Assembly: GCA_002725095.1 (NCBI GenBank)
Contig: PBQQ01000043.1
Span: 1 to 5,261, forward strand
Source of the DNA: Gammaproteobacteria bacterium
GTDB taxonomy: Bacteria > Pseudomonadota > Gammaproteobacteria > Pseudomonadales > Azotimanducaceae
Length of the DNA: 5,261 nucleotides
Direction: 5' to 3'
Shown here: positions 1 to 5,261 of the stretch, one piece after another
How the letters are laid out: the number at the start of each line of letters is the position of its first letter
Numbering within the stretch: position 1 is the stretch's first letter
Notes under the pieces: model-generated
Seen by the model: only the letters and a program-made list of their open reading frames with translations
The model's database searches: none
What the model was told of the DNA's origin: nothing
Position numbers and translations under genes: made by a program

Positions 1-909
1 GACTGCAAGAAAGGCCACCATCGCGTCATTTGTGTAGGGCAAGTGGAGTAACTGTGACCAGCCTCCGAAGGGGCCGGTGCGCGTGATCCATAACGCAGCG
101 GTAATGGCAAAAACTATGAGCACTCGTCGCTCGCCCGTCCGCCAAGCGCCTATTTCCGGCAAGGCGATCTCTCCGCTTGCCGAAAGATTGCGGGTAATCC
201 ATAAACCGGCGATAGGCAGCAACACGAGTACTACCGGCAGCGCCCACAGCATCCATTGCCCGAAGGATATGGCATTGTTGCTGACCTCGTTGTACACGCC
301 CATAAAGACCATGTTCGGCGGCGTGCCTATTGGGGTTCCGATGCCACCAATACTTGCAGCATAGGCAATACCTAAAAGCAGTGGCGTGGCCAGGCGTTTG
401 TCGTCAGTGTTTTCTAGAGCCGCTAACGCAACGGGCAATAGCATTAGTGTGGTGGATGTATTGGAGATCCACATACTCAAGGCTGCACTTGCGAACATAA
501 AGCCCAGTACCAAGCGACGCGGGCTGCTGCCGCCGAACATGCGCACCATAAAAACCGCGAGACGGCGATGAGCGCCGCTGCGTTCAAGCGCGGTCGCGAT
601 TAGAAATCCACCCAGCATCAGTAACACCAGTGGATTGCCGTAGGCCGCCCCCAGCTCTTTAGCGCTGATAATGCCGAACATGGGCAGCAAGGCCATGGGC
701 AATAATGATGTTACGGGTATAGGTATGGGTTCGAAAATCCACCACACGACCACCCATAGAGTGATGCCTAGAGTAAGTGAGGCGGCGATGTTCTGAGTTG
801 TGAAAAAAAATCCGGCACCGCATAACATCGCGGCGGTTGGTCCGAGCAACGAGGCTAAGGTTTTTATATTCAGGTATGGTTGCGGCACGTTGTAGAGGTT
901 AAAGGACAT
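1..909 (-). CDS. DASS/SLC13-family anion:sodium symporter, N-terminal 303 residues (3' end outside window)
   Basis: The frame is open from an ATG at 909-907 to the left edge, giving 303 residues; bacterial family members such as VcINDY have about 460, so roughly a third is missing. By family, it is an inner-membrane sodium-coupled transporter for di- or tricarboxylates, or sometimes sulfate. Visible: a hydrophobic N-terminal region (about 18-60), the amphipathic block IPIPVTSLLPM at 62-72, a helix-rich stretch 92-110, the family SNT motif in WISNTSTTLMLLPV at 147-160 (substrate/sodium site, near the Ser150 position of VcINDY), and SIGGIGTPIGTPPNMVF at 186-202. The second SNT motif would lie off the window. 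An in-frame TAG at 924-922, five codons upstream, forces the start to be at or after 921, and the ATG at 909 keeps the first membrane segment. Its ATG interlocks with that of sbcB. The substrate cannot be told from this part; arsenite-type permeases share the GTPxGTPPN-like block but fit the rest less well. Confidence 0.9.
   Translation of the reverse strand, partial: MSFNLYNVPQPYLNIKTLASLLGPTAAMLCGAGFFFTTQNIAASLTLGITLWVVVWWIFEPIPIPVTSLLPMALLPMFGIISAKELGAAYGNPLVLLMLGGFLIATALERSGAHRRLAVFMVRMFGGSSPRRLVLGFMFASAALSMWISNTSTTLMLLPVALAALENTDDKRLATPLLLGIAYAASIGGIGTPIGTPPNMVFMGVYNEVSNNAISFGQWMLWALPVVLVLLPIAGLWITRNLSASGEIALPEIGAWRTGERRVLIVFAITAALWITRTGPFGGWSQLLHLPYTNDAMVAFLAV
894..898 (+). promoter_or_regulatory. 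Probable ribosome binding site of sbcB
   Basis: AGAGG ends nine bases before the sbcB ATG at 908, a normal spacing; a second purine run AAAGGA at 901-906 is too close to serve alone. It lies inside the opening codons of the divergent transporter gene, so bases here must satisfy both a transporter reading frame and a ribosome binding site. Confidence 0.6.
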
Positions 910-2347
910 GGCGAGCTCTTTCTATTGGTATGACTTGGAAACCTCTGGTACTGATCCCAAATGGGACCGTATCGTACAGGTGGCGGGGCTGCGTACCGAC
1001 GAAGACTTGAACGTAATAGGCGACGAACTGTGTACCTATGTGCGTTTGGGCGAAGATATATTGCCAAATCCAGATGCGTGTTTGGTTACGGGGATTATGC
1101 CCGCGACATTGCAGCGCGAAGGTATACCTGAGGTGCAGGCTTGGGAAGAGATCATGCGCCGATTTATGGTGCCCGAGACCTGTGTGGTGGGGTACAACAG
1201 CCTGCGTTTTGACGATGAATTTGTGCGCTACGGGTTGTACCGACATTTATTTGATCCCTATGCCAGAGAGTGGCAAAACGGCTGCTCACGCTGGGACATC
1301 TTGGATTTGGTGAGAGCCGCGGGGGGCTTGCGCCGCGACGGCATTCATTGGCCCCAAAACGAGGACGGGCTGCCGGTCTATAAGTTAGAAGAGCTGACAA
1401 AGGCGAATGGCATTGGCCATAGCAATGCGCACGATGCGCTAGCAGATGTGCACGCCACAATCGCTATGGCGCGTTTGATCAAGGAGCAACAACCGAAGTT
1501 GTTTGACTACTATTTCGCCCTTCGTAACAAACGGGCCGTGCGTGAGGTGCTGGAACCTTACGGTGCGCAACTGCTTGTGCATGTCAGCGGCATGAACCCG
1601 CGCGAACGTTTTGGTGTTGCGCCGGTGGTGTCATTGACTCGACATCCGACCAATACCAATTCGGTCATCGTCGTGGATCTGGCTCAGGACATCACGTCGT
1701 TGCTTGAGCAATCTGAAGACGAGATACGTAGCCAACTGTTCGCGCCGGGTCAGCATGTTCGACCGCCTTTGAAAGAAGTAAAAATAAATCGATGTCCATT
1801 TATCGCCCCGATCGATGTGCTCAACGATGAAAATCGTCAGCGTCTACAACTGGATATGCGTGATATCAAAGAGCGCGCGCGGCGGCTAAAACAACCTGGG
1901 CTGATGCAGAAAATTAGGCGCGTCTATACGCAGCCGAGACAGCAGCTTGCCGATGATGCCGACGCGGCGCTTTATCAAGGATTTTTACAAGATGAGGATC
2001 GCTCGCGCTGCCAGCATTTTCATGAACGTCGGCGTCAGGACGAGTGGCCTACGATGGACTTCAGTGACCCGCGCCTTATGCCGTTGGCGCAACGTATGAA
2101 GGCTCGCAGCCATCCGGATTTGCTGGACTCAGAAGAGCAGGTGCTATGGCAGGACTTTGTCGCGGGAAAGCTCCATGGCGCTGGGGACTGGCTGAATCTG
2201 CAGCGCTTCGATGCCCGGCTCGATGAGCTCAGTGCAACCTTGGAAGCCGCAGGCGAAGTAACCAAGCTCGCGCATATGCAGCAACTACGAAAGTACGGCC
2301 GCGCTTTAAGCGAGCGCTATCCGCACGCCTTAGGCGCGCAACCGTGA
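908..2347 (+). CDS. sbcB: Exodeoxyribonuclease I (single-strand 3'-5' exonuclease)
   Basis: Exonuclease I degrades single-stranded DNA from the 3' end, releasing mononucleotides, and acts in the cytoplasm in mismatch repair and recombination, where it interacts with SSB. The 479 residues match the E. coli length of about 475. The N-terminal DEDDh exonuclease domain shows all five catalytic residues: D9 and E11 in YDLETSGT, D102 in GYNSLRFDDE, H175 and D180 in SNAHDALAD; these correspond to E. coli D15, E17, D108, H181 and D186 with a constant offset of six. Further family blocks are SRWDILDLVRA (127-137), LTKANGIGHSNAHD, LFDYYFALRNK and LVHVSGM, followed by the SH3-like and helical C-terminal regions. 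The ATG at 908 has an AGAGG nine bases upstream. The gene ends in TGA overlapping the GTG of the next gene, so it appears to lead an operon with an osmoprotectant importer. No residue needed for catalysis is missing, and I expect it to be active. Confidence 0.97.
   Translation: MASSFYWYDLETSGTDPKWDRIVQVAGLRTDEDLNVIGDELCTYVRLGEDILPNPDACLVTGIMPATLQREGIPEVQAWEEIMRRFMVPETCVVGYNSLRFDDEFVRYGLYRHLFDPYAREWQNGCSRWDILDLVRAAGGLRRDGIHWPQNEDGLPVYKLEELTKANGIGHSNAHDALADVHATIAMARLIKEQQPKLFDYYFALRNKRAVREVLEPYGAQLLVHVSGMNPRERFGVAPVVSLTRHPTNTNSVIVVDLAQDITSLLEQSEDEIRSQLFAPGQHVRPPLKEVKINRCPFIAPIDVLNDENRQRLQLDMRDIKERARRLKQPGLMQKIRRVYTQPRQQLADDADAALYQGFLQDEDRSRCQHFHERRRQDEWPTMDFSDPRLMPLAQRMKARSHPDLLDSEEQVLWQDFVAGKLHGAGDWLNLQRFDARLDELSATLEAAGEVTKLAHMQQLRKYGRALSERYPHALGAQP
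916..921 (-). promoter_or_regulatory. Probable ribosome binding site of the DASS transporter
   Basis: On the minus strand AAAGAG lies six bases before the ATG at 909. It is a modest purine-rich match to Shine-Dalgarno and sits inside codons 3-5 of the divergent sbcB gene. It supports ATG 909 because no other start codon exists between the upstream in-frame TAG and this position. Confidence 0.45.
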
Positions 2348-3093
2348 GCATAAAAACGCAGCCTTCTGATGCTTGCGTCACCTTTTGCGGGGTAAGCAAA
2401 AGTTTTGGCGACTTGGTGGTTTTTGATGATCTGTCACTTGCCCTACCGGGGGGACAAACCACGGCTATCGTTGGTGCGAGCGGCAGCGGCAAGACGACGT
2501 TGTTGCAGATGGTGAACGCCCTGGAGCGGCCTGATAGTGGTTCGGTGCTGGTCTTCGGCGAGCCGATTCCGCAGCATCAGCTACAACAGTTTCGTCATCG
2601 TATTGGTTATGCGGTGCAGGGCGCGGGTTTATTTCCGCATTTATCAGCGCGCGACAATGTTACTTTGGTGGCGCGCCTGCTTGGGTGGTCAGAGCAGCGT
2701 ATCCAACAACGCTTTGATGAACTGCTTCAGGCTATGGCGCTGCCTGCAGATGTAGCGGATCGGCCGCCTAGAGAATTGTCTGGGGGACAGCAGCAGCGCC
2801 TTGGTCTGTGTCGAGCTTTGATGCTAAACCCAGACATGTTGTTGTTAGACGAGCCATTTTCGGCAGTGGATCCGGTGACGCGACTTGGTTTGTACGAGCG
2901 TTTCGAAGAGGTGCAACAGGTACAGGCTGTTAGCACTTTGTTGGTCACTCACGACATCAGGGAAGCGCGCCGTCTAGCAGACGTCTTGGTGGTTTTGGAT
3001 CAGGGCCGAATTGTCCAAAGCGGTTCTCCAGATGACGTCTTTGCGGATCCAGCGAGCCCCTATGTCGAGCGGTTGATTGCCAGTGTTGCGTAG
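2344..3093 (+). CDS. ATPase subunit of osmoprotectant (glycine betaine/choline-type) ABC importer
   Basis: This cytoplasmic subunit hydrolyses ATP to power uptake through the permease domain encoded next. All nucleotide-binding motifs are intact in 249 residues: Walker A GASGSGKT (44-51), Q-loop Q92 in AVQGAGLFPHL, signature LSGGQQQR (145-152), Walker B MLLLDE (165-170), D-loop SAVD (173-176) and switch H203 in VTHDIREA. The Q-loop sequence VQGAGLFPH and the tail SPDDVFADPASPYVERLIA fit the OpuCA/ProV/YehX quaternary-amine group, an assignment made firm by the downstream partner. The protein ends right after the ATPase fold, so the C-terminal CBS pair that OpuCA and ProV use in osmotic control is absent. 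The GTG start forms GTGA with the sbcB stop; only a weak AGG-type site precedes it, so translation is probably coupled to sbcB. No in-frame ATG lies near the N-terminus. A role in taking up another small cationic ligand is the main alternative. Confidence 0.93.
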   Translation: MSIKTQPSDACVTFCGVSKSFGDLVVFDDLSLALPGGQTTAIVGASGSGKTTLLQMVNALERPDSGSVLVFGEPIPQHQLQQFRHRIGYAVQGAGLFPHLSARDNVTLVARLLGWSEQRIQQRFDELLQAMALPADVADRPPRELSGGQQQRLGLCRALMLNPDMLLLDEPFSAVDPVTRLGLYERFEEVQQVQAVSTLLVTHDIREARRLADVLVVLDQGRIVQSGSPDDVFADPASPYVERLIASVA

Positions 3094-4585
3094 AGTTCGC
3101 AGCGCAGTTTTGATGGCCTGCCTGGTGTTGGCGCCCGCGGTTATGGCCAAGCAAGCTGAACCTGTGCGTGTGGCGAGTAAAAACTTTGCCGAAAACTACC
3201 TGCTTGCCGAGATCGTTGCGCAGTTGCTGGAGGGCCAAGGCATTACGGTTGAGCGTGCCTTTGGTTTGGGCGGCACACTGATTTGTTATCAAGCGTTATT
3301 GAACGACGAAATTGATTTGTATGTGGAGTACACCGGGACGCTGTCGCAGGCTATTTTACAGCGACCTGAGGTGACGGGTCGCGAAGAGCTAAATGCGGTG
3401 ATTGCCGAGCGAGGATTGCACTTAATGCCGCAGCTTGGGTTCAACAATACTTACGCCATAGCGGTGCGGCGCCAGCTTGCTGAATCATTGGGTCTGCGCA
3501 ATATCGGTGATTTGGCCGAATACCCGGAGTTGCGTTTAGTGTTCAGTCATGAATTTTTAGAGCGCGGGGATGGTTGGCCCGGATTGTCCAAACGCTATGC
3601 GCTTCCCCACAGCGTTGAGGGTATTGAGCATGCTTTGGCTTATCAGGCGATTGCCGATGGCGCCATCGATGCTACCGACGCCTACAGTACCGATGGCGAA
3701 TTGAGCCGCTATCCGCTGCGTGTGCTAGAGGATGATTTGGCGTATTTCCCGGCCTATATGGCGGCGCCATTGGTGCGCTCGGAGTGGCTTCAGGGCGCTC
3801 CGGTGGCCGCACAGTCGGTGCGGCGTTTGGCGGGCTTGATGGACGCTGCAGCGATGCAGCGGTTGAACGCTGAGGTTGCGGTCTCGGATAAAAGTTACGT
3901 CGAGGTGGCCAGCGAATTTATTGATTCCAATCGCAAGGCGCTGGGTTTAGAGGGCCGCGTCCTCCAGTCGGCGACCGCAACATTTTGGGCAGACATGGCG
4001 GGTCATGTTATCCGGCATCTGCAGTTGACTGGTCTGGCCTTGGGGGCCGCGATTTTTATTGGGCTCATTTTGAGCCTCGCGGTTTTTTCCAATAGGCGAC
4101 TGGCCGACGCGGTCGTGTACTTCTGTGGGCTGCTGCAGACTGTGCCCTCTTTGGCGTTGCTGGCGCTGATGATTCCGGTTTTTGGTATTGGCTTTACGCC
4201 TGCAGTCGTCGCGTTGTTTCTGTATTCGCTGTTGCCTATTGTGCGTAATGCCGTAACCGCTTTGGCGACCGTAGATCCTACACTCGTCCGTGTCTCTGAG
4301 GCGTTGGGCCTGAGTCGCTGGCAGCAGTTGCGGTATTTACGGGTGCCGTTGTCGTTGCCAATGATCTTTGCAGGGATACGCACAGCTGCGGTCATTAGTA
4401 TTGGCACCGCCACTTTGGCAGCGTTTATTGGTGCTGGTGGCTTAGGTGAGCCTATCGTAGTTGGATTGTCGCTTAACGATACCGATATGATCTTGCGCGG
4501 CGCCATACCCGCTGCAATGCTGGCAATCTTGGCAGAGTTCTTGTTCGCTGCGTTGCAAAAACGGGTGTCCCGTGGCTATCAGTAA
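3077..4585 (+). CDS. Fused osmoprotectant-binding protein (N-terminal) and ABC permease (C-terminal)
   Basis: One protein of about 502 residues supplies both ligand capture and the membrane channel of the importer. Residues 1-24 form a secretion signal (arginines at 5, 6 and 8, hydrophobic core, AVMA before KQAEP). Residues 28-290 are an OpuAC/OsmF-type binding domain: RVASKNFAENYLLAEI, LYVEYTGTLSQAIL (81-94), GFNNTYAIAV (121-130), DAYSTDGELSRYPL (201-214) and LEDDLAYFPAYMAAPLV (217-233). Residues about 314-493 are a ProW-like permease with some five membrane helices and the EAA coupling loop EALGLSRWQQLRYLRVPLSL (408-427). Arginines after the first helix (NRR, 339-341) and at the C-terminus (KRVSRG) place those ends in the cytoplasm and the binding domain in the periplasm. 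The start is uncertain: an in-frame TGA at 3074-3076 limits it to TTG 3077, GTG 3083 or TTG 3086; numbering here uses 3077, but GTG 3083 (ten bases after a weak GAGCGG) is at least as likely. ATG 3113 would destroy the signal. It overlaps the ATPase gene. The exact ligand is not determined. Confidence 0.92.
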   Translation: MPVLRRVRSAVLMACLVLAPAVMAKQAEPVRVASKNFAENYLLAEIVAQLLEGQGITVERAFGLGGTLICYQALLNDEIDLYVEYTGTLSQAILQRPEVTGREELNAVIAERGLHLMPQLGFNNTYAIAVRRQLAESLGLRNIGDLAEYPELRLVFSHEFLERGDGWPGLSKRYALPHSVEGIEHALAYQAIADGAIDATDAYSTDGELSRYPLRVLEDDLAYFPAYMAAPLVRSEWLQGAPVAAQSVRRLAGLMDAAAMQRLNAEVAVSDKSYVEVASEFIDSNRKALGLEGRVLQSATATFWADMAGHVIRHLQLTGLALGAAIFIGLILSLAVFSNRRLADAVVYFCGLLQTVPSLALLALMIPVFGIGFTPAVVALFLYSLLPIVRNAVTALATVDPTLVRVSEALGLSRWQQLRYLRVPLSLPMIFAGIRTAAVISIGTATLAAFIGAGGLGEPIVVGLSLNDTDMILRGAIPAAMLAILAEFLFAALQKRVSRGYQ

Positions 4586-4644
4586 CAAGTTCTAACGGAC
4601 AATTCAGGTAAAAAATTTTGGTCGGGGGACTAAGGAGCGTTAGT
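4586..4644 (+). other. 59-base spacer between importer and Nudix genes, no terminator seen
   Basis: The spacer holds an A/T-rich patch (AAAAAATTTT around 4611-4619) and the ribosome binding site of the Nudix gene. I see no GC-rich hairpin followed by a T run, so read-through from the importer is likely. No convincing paired -35/-10 elements are present, although the A/T-rich patch leaves room for a weak promoter. Confidence 0.5.
4631..4637 (+). promoter_or_regulatory. Strong ribosome binding site that decides the Nudix start
   Basis: TAAGGAG is a seven-base match to the Shine-Dalgarno consensus and lies exactly seven bases before GTG 4645. It makes that GTG the start in preference to the first ATG at 4690, which would remove the first strand of the Nudix fold. 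It is the strongest ribosome binding site in the window. Confidence 0.85.
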
Positions 4645-5261
4645 GTGCAACCACTGCAGCGAGAAAATATTCGACTGGCAGCTACCGTTATGTTGGTACG
4701 AGACAATCCGTCAGGGTTGCAGGTGTATATGGTGAAGCGGCCGGGGCGCGGCGATTTCCCCGATCTGCATGTGTTTCCGGGTGGCAAAGTCGACGAAGAC
4801 GATTGGCAGCCAGATTTGTGCCCTATGTTAAACGATCAAGACGCGAGCGCGCGTCTGGGCGTGAATGCAGGCGGCCTGCGCTATTGGGTAGCTGTAGCTC
4901 GAGAGTGTTTTGAAGAGTGTGGGGTATTGTTGGCGAATGACGCAGAGGGCCCGATACAGTTGGACTCGGGGCAATACGACAGTGTCGCTGAATCCCGCCA
5001 AAGTCTTCTTAAGGGCGACATTACTTGGGCTGCTGTGTTGCAACAGCAGCAGGTGACCATCGCGTCGGATCGGTTAGTTTACTTCAGTCATTGGATTACC
5101 CCGCCGTCGGTGCCGCGTCGTTTTGATACGCGGTTTTTTTTGGCGGCCATGCCGGTGGACCAAAACGCACTTGCAGATACCGATGAAACGGCAGATGACG
5201 GTCATTGGGTGAATCCCAGTCAGGCGTTGGAAAACGCTCGCGAAGGAGACTGGCAAATGAT
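4645..5261 (+). CDS. NUDT19-like Nudix hydrolase, N-terminal 205 residues (3' end outside window)
   Basis: The frame is open from an in-frame TAA at 4609-4611 to the right edge; GTG 4645 is chosen because of the TAAGGAG seven bases upstream. By family, it is a cytoplasmic enzyme that hydrolyses a nucleoside diphosphate linked to another group; the mammalian relative NUDT19 cleaves CoA and acyl-CoA. The fold opens with IRLAATVMLVRD (9-20), then VKRPGRGDFPDLHVFPGGKVD (from 30). The Nudix box is split: its glycines are G46-G47 and its metal-binding half is RECFEECGVLL (86-96, with E87, E90 and E91), separated by about 26 residues more than in a canonical box. This long insert and the later SHWITPPSVPRRFDTRFF (148-165, with W150, R158, R159, D161) are typical of the NUDT19/RP2 group. 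The C-terminal HWVNPSQAL (187-195) also fits. The true substrate is unknown; CoA-type compounds are a guess from the family. It may share the upstream transcript. Confidence 0.9.
   Translation, partial: MQPLQRENIRLAATVMLVRDNPSGLQVYMVKRPGRGDFPDLHVFPGGKVDEDDWQPDLCPMLNDQDASARLGVNAGGLRYWVAVARECFEECGVLLANDAEGPIQLDSGQYDSVAESRQSLLKGDITWAAVLQQQQVTIASDRLVYFSHWITPPSVPRRFDTRFFLAAMPVDQNALADTDETADDGHWVNPSQALENAREGDWQM

Noticed and set aside
26..256. Minus-strand open frame of 76 codons near the left edge
   Set aside because: It is out of frame with the DASS transporter that reads through the same strand and region; it is a shadow of that gene.
77..571. Two plus-strand open frames of 95 and 61 codons opposite the transporter
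   Set aside because: The minus-strand frame through this region carries clear DASS motifs; these plus-strand frames have none and no convincing ribosome binding site.
798..828. Possible promoter for sbcB, TTGTGA and TAACAT with a 19-base spacer
   Set aside because: The spacer is long and the -10 match is poor; chance matches of this quality are common. A promoter must exist in or upstream of this region, but I cannot place it.
4003..4506. Minus-strand open frame of 167 codons opposite the permease domain
   Set aside because: It lies entirely antisense to a well-supported membrane domain, has no recognisable motif, and its Ala/Thr/Ile/Pro-rich content is what the reverse of hydrophobic codons gives.
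4561..4573. Perfect short inverted repeat ACGGG-TGT-CCCGT near the end of the fusion gene
   Set aside because: Considered as a terminator, but the stem is only five pairs, it lies inside the coding sequence, and no T run follows.
4553..4620. Possible separate promoter for the Nudix gene (TTGCAA near 4554, A/T-rich patch near 4611)
   Set aside because: No pair of elements has both good matches and a normal spacer, so I leave it uncalled.

Overview
The window reads as a piece of a gammaproteobacterial chromosome, probably from a marine or other salt-exposed species. The main evidence is a full-length exonuclease I (SbcB), a protein largely confined to Gammaproteobacteria, whose conserved blocks align closely with those of the E. 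coli enzyme. Base composition is moderate to slightly GC-rich. The sequence alone does not support a genus. There is no sign of mobile DNA, tRNA, rRNA or CRISPR; the window is almost fully coding.

Layout: (1) Positions 1-909, minus strand: the N-terminal 303 residues of a DASS/SLC13-type sodium-coupled anion transporter, whose 3' end lies off the left edge. (2) Positions 908-2347, plus strand: sbcB, exonuclease I. (3) Positions 2344-3093: the ATPase subunit of a quaternary-amine/osmoprotectant ABC importer, overlapping the sbcB stop as GTGA. (4) Positions 3077-4585: one polypeptide that joins the osmoprotectant-binding domain (N-terminal, secreted) to the permease domain (C-terminal). (5) Positions 4645 to the right edge: a NUDT19-like Nudix hydrolase, truncated by the window end, with a strong Shine-Dalgarno and a GTG start.

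Genes 2-4 overlap head to tail and are very probably co-transcribed. Gene 5 follows 59 bases later with no visible terminator and may belong to the same transcript. The ATPase and the binding-protein/permease fusion together are enough to make a complete importer for glycine betaine, choline or a similar compatible solute, with two genes instead of the usual three or four. The divergent transporter and sbcB have no intergenic DNA: their ATG codons interlock in one CATG, so promoter elements for each must lie inside the other's coding sequence.

The points most worth a second look are the interlocked divergent starts, the binding-domain-first order of the fusion, and the coupling of a DNA repair nuclease to an osmolyte importer. 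I see nothing that amounts to a wholly new system; the individual families are all known.
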